Positions 17,389 through 28,200 of a stretch of DNA of 64,000 nt are shown here, piece after piece. Below the pieces are notes generated by a model. That model made no database searches. It worked only from the letters and a program-made list of their open reading frames with translations, and was not told the DNA's origin. Within the stretch, counting starts at the first letter, position 1; every line of letters starts with the position of its first letter. The DNA comes from Clostridia bacterium (GTDB lineage: Bacteria > Bacillota > Clostridia > Christensenellales > Pumilibacteraceae): positions 166,996 to 230,995 of the forward strand of contig CAAGAW010000028.1 in NCBI GenBank assembly GCA_900767465.1, in the 5' to 3' direction. Made by a program: the position numbers and the translations under genes.

Positions 17389-18180
17389 TTACGACATAAG
17401 ATCGCTCGTTACGTCGAAGTAAACCTTGAAGGTAAAGTCTTTTACGCTTGCCCCTTCGAGCGCGGCGTATTCCGCTTCGGTAATCGGAGCGGCTGCGGGA
17501 TCCGTTCCGGCGATGTGGGCGTTTACTTCTTCGAGCGGCTCCATTTTTATCACGAACCAGAAATCGTAGCAGTTTTCGGTTTTGTCGTTGTTTTTATACG
17601 CGGTAACGAGACCCGCAAGACGGAAATCGAAAACTTCCGCGGTGTCGTCCGCCCGCAAATCGTAAAGATATGTTTTTCTCGTTTTTTCGAGCGAGTATCC
17701 GCCGTTTTTCGCAACGCCCGCAACCGTGACCGACAACGCTTTTAAAAGGTTGCGATCCGAATCCGCCGTAACGGTCGCAAAATCGAGCGCGAGCCGCACG
17801 GCGTTGTCCGCGTCTCCGTTGTTCTCGACCGCGAATTTGAACGCGCACGCTTCCCCGGGGAAAACCGACCCGACGGAAGCGGTCAGTTTTACGTCGGCGT
17901 GAGTTTCTTCGCTTACCGCGTAGTCGGTTTGCGGATCGACGAAGTCGTAAATTTCGTCGTAATACTTCATTTTTTCGGGCGTTCCGGCGCGGTCGGGTAT
18001 TCCGTTGCGGTTAGAGTCGTTCGAGCGATACAGCGTCACGGTGGAGTTGATTTCGAGCAGTTCGAGATCGACGGGCGTGCGCGATCCGCTCGTGAACCAG
18101 GCGTACGCGGCGACGGGGACGATGACGATCGCCAGAACGAGGCACGCGACGGCGGCTATTAAAGTTTTTCGTTTTTTCAT
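17389..18180 (-). CDS. Secreted protein with TasA/CalY-like N-terminus
   Basis: This 263-aa protein has a lysine-rich start, one hydrophobic segment (residues 6-27) and the boundary AYAWFTSGS, which resembles SipW-dependent substrates such as TasA and camelysin. Further on it has the family-like pattern of a PGE turn followed by an Asn-rich strand (SVGSVFPGEACAFKFAVENNGDADN, quoted region about residues 99-123), expected of a jelly-roll fibre protein. It is the last gene of a four-gene leftward operon, 12 bases after the previous gene. No sortase motif or catalytic residue is seen. I assign location (cell surface or matrix) with more confidence than function. Confidence 0.65.
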   Translation of the reverse strand: MKKRKTLIAAVACLVLAIVIVPVAAYAWFTSGSRTPVDLELLEINSTVTLYRSNDSNRNGIPDRAGTPEKMKYYDEIYDFVDPQTDYAVSEETHADVKLTASVGSVFPGEACAFKFAVENNGDADNAVRLALDFATVTADSDRNLLKALSVTVAGVAKNGGYSLEKTRKTYLYDLRADDTAEVFDFRLAGLVTAYKNNDKTENCYDFWFVIKMEPLEEVNAHIAGTDPAAAPITEAEYAALEGASVKDFTFKVYFDVTSDLMS

Positions 18181-18192
18181 TCCGCGTCCTCC

Positions 18193-19071
18193 TTAGTCCG
18201 TAACGTCAAGCGCGAGCATACCGATTCTCAGCCGCTTTTTGGAAAGCATATTCGTCGTCGTTCCTTTAAGCGAATAGTATCCGGTTTCGTTTCCCGTTTC
18301 CGCGCTTCCGAGGTCGATCGTAACGTAGAAACTGCACGTAACCACGCCGTTGTCCGGCGACACGGTTCCGCTTGCGATAACGAACGGATCGGCAGTCGTT
18401 ACCGAAGTTTTGTTGGCGGTGTCGAACGTCGCGAGATACTTGCCGTTGTGTTCGCCCGCCGTAAAGTCGGCTGTGCCGCTTTCGGGCGTAACGTTTTTAA
18501 GCCCCGCCCTGAATATCCCCATAACGCTGTACTCTCCGTCCGTGTTGCCGTCGCCGGCGGGAACGACGAACTTGCCGTTCGAGTCGTCGAAGTTACGCAG
18601 CGATAAGGAATATCCGAGTCGTTTCGTGCCGTAGCATCTGAATTTTACGGTTACGGTAAGCGATTCGCCGGGGAACAAACCGGTAAGACTAACGGGGATT
18701 TTGTTTCCGTCTTTGTCCGTCAAAAACGAGTAATCGATTCCGTTTATCGCGCCCGCGCTTTCAAGACCGTCGCCCGCCGCCGATTTCTGCACCTGATAGT
18801 AACAGCCGTCGGAGTATAGTACGTAATGAACGGATTCGTAAACCGATCCGCCCACCGACGGTGTGATGGTGATCACGTTTTCAAATCGGATATCGTCGGC
18901 GTTGGACTGAATCGAAAGCCCGTTTGCGGAAGTTAGCTTATTTTTCGCAAACCAGGCAAACGACCCGTGACCGATAAACAGCCAGCAGCATAGCGCGATA
19001 ATACACGCCGCCGCCGTGAGCGAGAACGCGATTGCTTTCTTTATTAAATTGTTGCGTTCTTTATCGTTCAT
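18193..19071 (-). CDS. Secreted protein with TasA/CalY-like N-terminus
   Basis: The start at ATG 19071 is chosen because GAGGAC lies 4-9 bases upstream; a longer reading to 19098 overlaps the preceding gene and lacks such a site. The 292-aa product has a hydrophobic segment (about residues 12-33) ending SFAWFAKNK, again the aromatic-rich boundary of SipW-type substrates. It then has LTGLFPGESLTVTVKF, like the PGE strand of the downstream gene product. The remainder is beta-rich, Ser/Thr/Gly-rich and has no enzyme motif. It shares the operon and the general plan with its three neighbours, so a common surface assembly is likely. Confidence 0.62.
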   Translation of the reverse strand: MNDKERNNLIKKAIAFSLTAAACIIALCCWLFIGHGSFAWFAKNKLTSANGLSIQSNADDIRFENVITITPSVGGSVYESVHYVLYSDGCYYQVQKSAAGDGLESAGAINGIDYSFLTDKDGNKIPVSLTGLFPGESLTVTVKFRCYGTKRLGYSLSLRNFDDSNGKFVVPAGDGNTDGEYSVMGIFRAGLKNVTPESGTADFTAGEHNGKYLATFDTANKTSVTTADPFVIASGTVSPDNGVVTCSFYVTIDLGSAETGNETGYYSLKGTTTNMLSKKRLRIGMLALDVTD

Positions 19072-19090
19072 AAAGTCCTCTCGGTTTGCG

Positions 19091-22000
19091 TTATGCAAGC
19101 GTTACCGAATATTTCAGCGTTACCGTGTAGGTCGCGCCGCCCGACACTCTTGCCGTGTACGTCATCGAAAAAGTCGTTTCGTTCACTTTGGCGAACGAAA
19201 GGGTAACGGAACTCAGCGAGCACGAGTAGGTCGCGTTTTTCGCCGTGAGACCGAGTCCGTAATGAGAAGGCGTCGTAGAAAACGAATCGAGCAGATTTTC
19301 CACGGTTACGCCGGCGGGAAGTTTGTTCTGATACGTAAGATTACGCATAGCAAGATAAACGGGCGAGGACGACCTGCTGTCCGCGAACGTTACGGGCGAA
19401 TCTTTCGTTCCGCCCGAGTACACGGAAATACCCGCGCTTACGAGTTCGAGATAGGTGCCGTAATTATTAAGTCCGTCCGATCCGTAGAATACGTTATCCG
19501 CCGAGTTGGACGAAGTCGGACTGGGAACGTTACCGCTCAGATAAACGGAAGTGAGCGACCGAGCCACAGTCGAGCATAGCGGTTCGAGCCAGCCGAAAGA
19601 GTAGATCGTGTTCGATTCGAGATGAAGAGTCGTAAGATTCGTCAGTTTACTTACCGACGGATCGCCCCACACCGCGAAGGGATTAGTCGCGTTTGCGGCG
19701 ATCGTTATCGAACAATCCGACAGGTCGATCGACGCGACCGACGACATTTGGGCGATTTCCTCGATAACGGAGGAAGAGACTGTTGCGCCGGAGAGGTTGA
19801 GTTTTTGCGTTCCGACCATATATTTCACGCCGGTAAAGTCGGTGACGGCGCGCAGGAAAGTATCGGTCGAGTTTGCGTAATCGAGCGGGACGTTCAGTTT
19901 AAGTTTGTCCGAGTACAGTATACCGTCGGCAGGATTCGATATGGTTTCGCCGGAATCCGAAGTAACGTTACAGAGCCATACGTAAAAGTTCGGATCGGTA
20001 ACGTGCGTGCCGTACTTGATAACCCCCGGAAGAACGAATTCGCTGAACGAGGAGTACACCGACCATACCGAAGCGGTAACGCCCGTTTTGAATTCGTAAA
20101 CGAGAAGAACGTCGGTGTTGTCGAGCGGGATTTTGCTCGGATCGATCGTAATCGTGTAATACGCTTTGCCGCTGCGGACCTGTTCTGCGAGCGCGGCGGA
20201 CGAGGACAGAAGAGCGCCGAGAGAATCCGAGAACGAGAGGTAAGTGAGCGTGTAGTCCGTTCCGCCGTCCGAAAGCGTTGCCGTTTTCGTTGCCGCGGTA
20301 AGAGCGGTTACGTTACCGTCTTTGTCCGTAAAGGTAAGCCCGAGCGCGTCTTTGACCGCGGCGAGTTTCGTTCCGTCGTCGTTTTTTACCGCAAATCCGT
20401 AGCAAACGAGCGGAAGATCGCGCTGATAGTTAAACGGCATACGGAAGGACGAAGTCGTGTAGCCGCCCGTCGCTTCTTCTGCGGTGCGGTCGAACACCGA
20501 ATAGTACGGAAGGAATCGTCCGAGACCGGAGTCGTCGCCTTTCAATTTGCAGTCTACGGGAATCTGGATCGTTACGGGCGAAATTTTTCCGTTGAATTCG
20601 ACCGTCATCGACACGTTGAGAAAAACTCTTCCCGCGTCGTTTTCGGGTTCGCCGTTTACGACTTCGAGGCGTTGCTCGTTACCGCCGTCAGGCGACCCGG
20701 TAATCGCGTAAAATTCTTCGGCGGTGTTGCCGTAAACCACGCTGTAAGCGATGCTTTTTACGCCCGGATAGAGGGTAGCGTACGCGCCGCCGTCCGCCGT
20801 AGCGTAGTATTCGAGGTCATATAGCGGCAGATACCCCGCGAAAGCGGCTTCGGACGCGCCCGAGAACGCGTACGTTCCGTCGCCGTTTGCGGTAACCGTA
20901 ATTTCGGTGCCGTACCAGCGGGTAAGAAGGTTGTTTGCGATGGTAACCGCGCTTCGTACCGTAACGGTATTAGAACTCGTCATATCGAAGTCTTTTTCGA
21001 TAGCCGCCGCGCCTTCGGTAATCTTCGCTTTCAGTTTAACCGTGCTCGTGGTGGGAACGAAATAGACCACCTCTTCGTCGGTAACCGAGTCGTCCGCGGG
21101 GAAAGTTTTGTCGCCGTTTTCGTCATAAGAGGAATATCGGACCGAAACGTTACCGAGTCCGGAAAAGCGCGCGGGTAAATAGGTGTCGCGGTTGATAACG
21201 TATTTATTCACCGCAACGACGTTACCTTCTTCGTCCGTCGTCGAATCTACCCAGAATCTTCCGAGATAACGTTCGACCATCGTTTGGGCGAGGGCTACGC
21301 GCTTAGCCGGATCGGACGCGTCGGGAACGTGAAGCGTAAAGTCGCAGGCGTATTCGGTGCCGCCCGCCGTAATGCGTGCGGTAAGCGTTTCTTCGCCGTA
21401 CGCGCCGGCGACGAGTTTGCCTTTATCCGTAAATTTGCCGCTTGCGAACGAGTAACCGATTTTCGTATCGTCGTAGCCGTAATAGGAGAAGGGCAGATCG
21501 AGATCGGAAAACGCGTACGCGCACGCGCCGTGACCGGCGCACCGCACGGAATCGGTAATGAAATCGGATGAGCCGAACGTAGTTGCGGTAACTTCGCCGA
21601 AGTTCTTGCGGTCGGTGAGGATCGTCGTTTCGTCCGCGATCGCCGCCGCAACCGTCTTAAAGAAATTGTACGCCGTGAAGTACGGCGACGTAGCGGTTGC
21701 GATCAGCCTTGTGTCGGCGGTTTCGGTAAACGTTTCGCCTTCTTTCATTCCCGCCGTAACTTTGTCGAAGTAAACGGCTGCGTTCGGAACGTCCGCGTAT
21801 ACGTAGCCGCCGCTTGCCGTGACCACGAGTCTGCCGTTCTTAACCGCGAGCGAGCCGTAGTACGAGTGACGGAAGGTAAGCGAGTGACCGTCGGTGATAA
21901 GGTCGAACCCGCCGAGATCGAGGTTTACGTCCGCGGTTATTTCGAGATCGGCAGTCATGGAAACGTTTTGGGTAAGAAGTATCGTTTTGCGCGTTTTTTC

Positions 22001-22225
22001 GCCGACCTGCGATAGATCGGACGAGCGGTACGATTCGGCTTTCGAGGCGAGGAACAGTTCGTCGAACGAGGATACCGCCACCGTTTCGGCGGTGGTGTCC
22101 AGCGTGATTTTTCCCGTTTCGTCGTGCGTGCGGAAAAAGTACGCGAAAGCGACGGACGCGCCCGCAATAACCGTAATCGCGATAAGGATCAGTGATATTA
22201 AGATTTTTTTGCGATTCGCGATCAA
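19091..22225 (-). CDS. Large secreted LRR-containing surface protein
   Basis: This 1044-aa protein has one N-terminal membrane segment (residues 8-29, ending SVAFAYFFRT), the same aromatic boundary as its operon partners. Near residues 60-130 there is a repeat-like beta region (LEITADVNLDLGGFDLITDG, LAVKNGRLVV) similar to pectate-lyase-like or Bacteroides surface modules. Leucine-rich repeats appear at about 800-905 (VASIDLSDCSI, LTTLHLESNTI, LTSVYLSGNV). There is no C-terminal anchor, sortase motif or catalytic motif. The low-Cys, Thr/Ser-rich composition fits an extracellular structural or adhesive protein. Nineteen bases separate it from the genes on both sides. Confidence 0.65.
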   Translation of the reverse strand: MIANRKKILISLILIAITVIAGASVAFAYFFRTHDETGKITLDTTAETVAVSSFDELFLASKAESYRSSDLSQVGEKTRKTILLTQNVSMTADLEITADVNLDLGGFDLITDGHSLTFRHSYYGSLAVKNGRLVVTASGGYVYADVPNAAVYFDKVTAGMKEGETFTETADTRLIATATSPYFTAYNFFKTVAAAIADETTILTDRKNFGEVTATTFGSSDFITDSVRCAGHGACAYAFSDLDLPFSYYGYDDTKIGYSFASGKFTDKGKLVAGAYGEETLTARITAGGTEYACDFTLHVPDASDPAKRVALAQTMVERYLGRFWVDSTTDEEGNVVAVNKYVINRDTYLPARFSGLGNVSVRYSSYDENGDKTFPADDSVTDEEVVYFVPTTSTVKLKAKITEGAAAIEKDFDMTSSNTVTVRSAVTIANNLLTRWYGTEITVTANGDGTYAFSGASEAAFAGYLPLYDLEYYATADGGAYATLYPGVKSIAYSVVYGNTAEEFYAITGSPDGGNEQRLEVVNGEPENDAGRVFLNVSMTVEFNGKISPVTIQIPVDCKLKGDDSGLGRFLPYYSVFDRTAEEATGGYTTSSFRMPFNYQRDLPLVCYGFAVKNDDGTKLAAVKDALGLTFTDKDGNVTALTAATKTATLSDGGTDYTLTYLSFSDSLGALLSSSAALAEQVRSGKAYYTITIDPSKIPLDNTDVLLVYEFKTGVTASVWSVYSSFSEFVLPGVIKYGTHVTDPNFYVWLCNVTSDSGETISNPADGILYSDKLKLNVPLDYANSTDTFLRAVTDFTGVKYMVGTQKLNLSGATVSSSVIEEIAQMSSVASIDLSDCSITIAANATNPFAVWGDPSVSKLTNLTTLHLESNTIYSFGWLEPLCSTVARSLTSVYLSGNVPSPTSSNSADNVFYGSDGLNNYGTYLELVSAGISVYSGGTKDSPVTFADSRSSSPVYLAMRNLTYQNKLPAGVTVENLLDSFSTTPSHYGLGLTAKNATYSCSLSSVTLSFAKVNETTFSMTYTARVSGGATYTVTLKYSVTLA

Positions 22226-22244
22226 AGCGTTCCGCCTCCTTTTT

Positions 22245-25200
22245 TTATCCGATTACCGTTACGAGAAATTTACGCTCGCATTCCGTTCCGTCGTCGCGTT
22301 TTACCACCGCCGTTATTTTCACCGTTACCGTGCCGCCGGTACCCGAATAGTCCTGACCGGACGTAACGTACATACGGTTGTTTTTTATGCGGAAGTAAGC
22401 GTTTGCGGCTTCGTTTTCACTTTTGTTCAGTAGCGTTATCGCGTCTCCGAACGTGGTAAGGTACCAGAATCCGTCGCTGTCGAACGTCATTACGTAAAAT
22501 TTATTCGCCGCGTAGTAGTTTCCCGAGCCTGTAAGGTAATAAATCCCGCCCGGCGTTTTTGCCTGCTGCGGTAACGTCTGGAACGTAGAAGCGTCTACTT
22601 CCCGACAAACGCGCGTATATCCGTCCGCGTCGTCGTACGTAAACTTCGTGTGCGTTTCGTCCGTCCACACTATACGGTAAACGCAACCGGGAACGTATTT
22701 TCTGCCGTTTACGGTAGCGGTAACCGACCCGCCGTAGTAGACGTACATTCCGAGGTAGTTGCCGCGTTTTACGGTGTTTGCGGCGGCGTTCGCCTCGCCG
22801 AGCAGCGATTCCATGGTAACTCCGCTGCCGCTCGACGTGGTTACTCCCGTGTGTTCCCAGCCGTAACCGCTCGTCGCTCCGAAAGTAAGGCGGTAGTATG
22901 CGTTTTGAGCAAACGAATACGAGGCCGGATTATAATCGGTAACCGGCGAGCCGTCTCCGCTTGCGCCCGAGTAAAGATAAACCGCAACCGTCTGATCTCC
23001 GGCAAGAACGGCGGCTAATCGCGCCGTCGCGTTGTCGGCGTCCGACTGCGAATTTATTTCGGGAACGGATTGAGTGCGCAACGTAGTCGCGGTGAGATTC
23101 GTGTGCGTCGTTGCCGCGGGAAGCAACGCCCGTACAGCCGATTCGGGGAAATTTGCCCTTACCGAAGTTTCGGTTGCGGTAACTCCGTTTACGGTTGCGG
23201 AATAAGTCCCGCAGGCGTACACGGCGGAAGAGGAAACGTCGTCGGATACGGTAACGCTGCCTTCGACCGTGAAGTTATTGTTATTGCGCGCCCTCAGCAA
23301 GTAAAGCGTAGTTACGCCCGACAAATTCAATTCGTTAGTGGCGGCGTCCGTCGTGCCGTAATACCTGTATCCGTAGCTCGTCACCGTAACGGTTCCGCTT
23401 ACGGTCGCGTCGTTGTAGACGGTATAAGAGAACTTCGTCACAGAGTCAGAAGAAACGAGATAGCCGAGTTTGTCGATTATCGTATCTGCCGAACTGCCGC
23501 GATACGTGAAGTCGTAAATCGTAACCGTTTCGACCGTTACGCGGTATGCGCTGTTATATCGCGTTCCGCCGTTTACGTTGTTGCTGCTTCCGTCGGAAGA
23601 AAGATAATATGTGCCGTTTGACGAAGTGCCGCCGGTAAAAAGGCTCGTCTGGTTGCTTTCGCTCGAATCTTCCGATCGTTTGGTTATCGTAAGTCCGTAA
23701 TCCGTGATCGCGCCGTGATTATTTACCGCGTCCGCTATTTCGCCGTCGGTAGGGTAAGGAACGGACGTGCCTTCGTGTCTGCTTACCGCGTATCCTCTGG
23801 CTACGTCGAAGTAAGGTTCGCCGCTTGCGGACAGAGCGATGGGATAAACGTAACCCTTTTGAAGCGTTACGCCGTTCACCGTAACCGTCGCGTTAAAGTA
23901 GTAGTAATTATTCAGCAGCGCGGTCATATTTTCAACCGAAGTTACGGTGCCTGCATAATTCGTGTACACGCCGGTGTTGCGAACGGGGGATTTATAAATC
24001 TGATTGCCCTCGTCCACCTGCCAGTATATATCTTTCGTCCCTGCCGTTCCGCCCGAAGAGAATACTTTTCCCTGAAGTTGGACGTACTGACTGTCGATTT
24101 GTTCGAGTTCTTTTATGTACGCAAGTTCTTCGGCGTAATTTTTGCCCGTGCCGTCGTAAGGCGAGCGGGTAACGAGTTTTCCGCTCTGAACGACGCCTCC
24201 GTCCGCAGAGTAAATCATCGTCGCGCCGGAACTCTGATGAATAACCCCGAGCGGATAATCCTTGAATTCGTCCGCGCAGTCCGCGCCCGCCACGTCGAGA
24301 TAGGTAAGATTTCCGTATCCGAGGTTAAGCAGAGTACCTACGCTTTTTATGCCGTAATTCATTCCGAGGTCGAGGCGGGTAAGCGAAGTAAACGACGCGA
24401 TTCCGGTAAGGTCGAATTTTACGTGATCCTGCGCTACGGAATGAAGGGTAAGCGAGGTGATATTCGGAGCAAACGTCGATGAATGGATCCGTCCGTAAGC
24501 GGTTTTAAGCGCGGCGGAGGTGAGGAACGCCGGAAGTCCCGCCGTTTCCGTACTGCCCGAGAGCGAGGTATTGCCCGCGATATACAGTTCTTTAAGTTCG
24601 GTAAATTTCGGCAAAGCCGCAAGCGAGCCGTCAAGGCTCGTTACGAGCGGGTATATTTTTCCGTCCGCGGTAATCGTTTCGGCGGCGTAATCTTTCGGGT
24701 ATCCGAGTTTTTCGTAAAGCGCGCTTACGAGCGTGCGCACCGCGTTTTCGTTAAGGTAAACGGGAACTACCGAATTGTTTGCAAAAGCGGTTTTGTAAAC
24801 GTTCATGTAACCGAACGTTTTCCAGAACGCTTGCAGTACGACTTCTTCTTTGTCGCTGATATACTCGGTGTCATCCTCGTTAAAGTAACCCGATTGAAGC
24901 GAGTTTGTGCCCGTTTGGATAAAATAATATGTTTTTCCGTCCGCCGTCGTGTAATAGACGTTATAACGCAACGCGCCGCCGTTGGGAGGGTTGCCGAGAG
25001 GGTAAGACGGGTGCAAGAACGCGCGGTTAGGGAAATTTTGCTTATTAAGAGCCCAGCGCATAAGTTCGGTAAACTTGAAGTAAGTCGTTGCGTTAAGGTT
25101 GCCGTTATTGAAGTTTTTGATCGCCGCGTCGAAAGCCTTGCCGTCGGTGATGACTCGCCCGGGCGCTTTCGTCGTTATCGCGGCGAAAACGTCGTCGGTT

Positions 25201-28200
25201 GCGGCGTCGTCGAGTCCGGTCAGGGATTTATAGAACGCTTTAAGCAGGTTGAGTTCGTCGGGGGTGAGATATTCGTTGCCGTCCGAAACGACGGAAAGGG
25301 AAGTCGCAAGCGCGGGATAAGAGCCGCTTATCACGCTTGCGGCGGAAACTTTCGCGTTACCCGTTGCCCACTGTATAAGGCGGAGTAAATCGTAAACTTT
25401 CGCTTCGTCGGCGTTTACCGAGGCGTTTGCTTTACCTACGTAGAACCGGAGCGAGTCGAGTTTGTCGCCGTAACCGATCGTAAGGTTTTCGCCGTTGTGC
25501 GCGCCGTCGAACCAGTTGCCCGCATTGCCGTTGCAACGGCTTACGTCAAGCGCGAGGATATACGCGCCCGTCCGGTTTACGATCGCGCCGGAAGTCGCTA
25601 CCGTCTCGAAAGCGTCCTGCTCGTTTATGCGCTCGGCGGCGGGAAGGCGCAGAAAGGTCTGATACTTAACCGAACTGAACACGCTGTAATTAGAAAAGCC
25701 GTATTCGTCCGGTTTAATTACCGCAGGGATCGTTACGTACACTGTGCGCGTAGTCGTTACGAGCGGCTTGTAGGTGTAACGCACGGTAACCGTTATGGGT
25801 ACGCGCGATTCGACCGAGTCGGCTTTTGCGAGGTTTACGCTCATCTTCGCGCCCGCGGAGGCAGCCATAAAGTATTTGCCCGTTCCGTCGATTACGTTTT
25901 CTCCGTCGGGTGCGGTTATATTGTCCGAGGCGATCGCCTTTACGTAATAGTATCCCTTTCCGGTCGAAACCTTGATATAGTAGCCCGCGCCGGGTTCGCT
26001 TTCGGCGTATCCGTCGGGGTCGTCTATAAGCGCGTAGGCTTGCCGCGTCGAGCCGTTATGTTCGACTAAAAGCGGCGTATCCGACGCGGTAAGAACGCCG
26101 TTTGCCGCCGATACGTCGTACGAGATCGAGTATTTGCCCGCGCTCATGCTCGACGAGGAAATACTGTACACCGAACTTACCGAAAAGTCGCCTTTTTCGT
26201 TCGCCATACCGTATTTCATTCTGGACTGAACGACGTTTTTATACACGTCGATTTCGTCGAGCTGACTCTGGACGAAACCGAAAACTTCGTCCAGAAGTTC
26301 GCCGTAATTGCCCGTTTCGATTATGATGTTTATCGTTTGCTCGTATACTTCGTCGTCGCCGTCGAAAGTCGCCGACACGGTGATTTGCGCAAACGTACTG
26401 AATACCGGAGTGTTGAGAAAAACCGCCTGCGATCCGTCCGCTCCGTCGTAAACCGATACGTAGTTATAAGTCGCGTCCTGCGAGTAGGTAAGCGATGCAA
26501 GCCCGATATCGTCGTAGCCCGCCCATTCGAGTTTTGCGGACGCGGTTACTTCGTCGGGGTTGGGGGAAACGAACGCGTTTTTGTAATTATACGCCGAGCC
26601 TGCGACCGCGTTCGGCAGAAACTGATGCGATTTTTTAAAGTCGTCCGTCGTTTCGCCGCCGCCCGTCCATACGTCTTTGAGTTTAAGCGGGCTGAGCGCG
26701 GCGATGAAGTTATTGAATCTGAGTTCGTTGTTTATGCTCGAAACGGTAAACGAGTAGGCGAGTGTGTAAACGCGTTCGTTTATTCTTACGGTCGCGTAAA
26801 GCGTAACGGGCGCGCCGTCCGACACCGCGTCCTGCATTTTGCCCGCCGACGACATTGCGGTCGGGTTGCTGCTTACCCATTCGATCGTCGCTCCGTACCG
26901 TCCGATCGCGCACGGAAGAAACAGATCGCTCGTCACGCTTTCCGCTACGGGCGAGAGCGAGTCGAGGTGGGCGAGCGGTCCCGCCTTTATCGCCGCGAGT
27001 ACGGCATCGTCGTCGTTGCCGTAAATCTTGAATTCGTGCGAAACGGTGCCTGCCGTAAGGATCGAAACTTTGCTTGCTCCGAGCGCGGCGGGAGCGGTAA
27101 TCACGCCGTTATTTACCGTGCAGTCGGTCGCCGAAAGAGTAAAACGCGAAAGGTAGAATTTCAGCGAGCCGAGCGCGTCCGTGCTTTTGCCCGCGGCGAT
27201 TCCGTATCCGACGTTTTCTTTAACGCGGGCGGCGATAAGTTCGTTTGCCTTAGTTTCGTTGAATTTTTCTACGACTGCGATTGCGGAATACGCGTCCGAC
27301 GCCAAAGCCCCGTCGGCGGCGTAAAAGTCGCGCACGTCGAGCGACGCGTCGTCCGAAGCGAGCGTGATATTCCCGCTCACGGTCGGAGCGGTCGCAAATC
27401 GTACGGAAGAGAGAATCGTAAGGTCGCTTTCCGCTCGCAGTTTACTGCCGCCGAAATCGAGCGCGTTGCCGAGAAGGTCGACTTTAAGCGGCGCCGTTAT
27501 CGCGTAATCCGAAGTAAGGACGAGCGGTGCGGTTATTACGAGAGTGGGTGTTTCGTTCGTTCCCAACGTGGACAAAAGCCCCGAATTCACGTCGTCGATC
27601 GCCTTTTTAAAACTTGCCTCGTCGGTAACAAAAAGATATTTTCCGGCGTCCGCGTTTTCCGCCCGATCCGAAACGGTAAGTTCGATCGCGCTTCCAAAGT
27701 AAGCGTCGGCGGCGGAATGGAGTTCGAAAGTAACGACGCGCACGTCGGATTTTCCTTTCGGAATAAAGAAAGTTTTACCGAACGAAAACTCGCCGTTTTG
27801 CGTCAGCGAGGACAGCGTGCCCGCGAATACGCCGTCGTAATATACGAGAACGGCGCTTTTGATCGCGTTTTCGAGTTCGCCCGAAACTGTCGCGCCGTTG
27901 CGTTTTACCGATTTCAACGAAAGCGAATGAGTGTGCGTGAGGTGCGCGTTGGCAGAATTGTCGGTTTTTACCGAGAACGAGACTTTGTCGCCCGCTTTTG
28001 ACAGGGTAAAAGATTCGGCGGCGGACGAAAACGCCTTGCCCGACGAGAGTTCGTTTACCGAAAAGTTTATTTCTCCGCTTATTTCGTTTGCCGAAACGTT
28101 GCCTTTTCCCGTCACGAGCGAACGGAAAAGCACCACCGAGGCGAACGCTATCGTCGCGGCGGACAGTACGCAGATCAATGCGATGACCGGCAATGTTAAT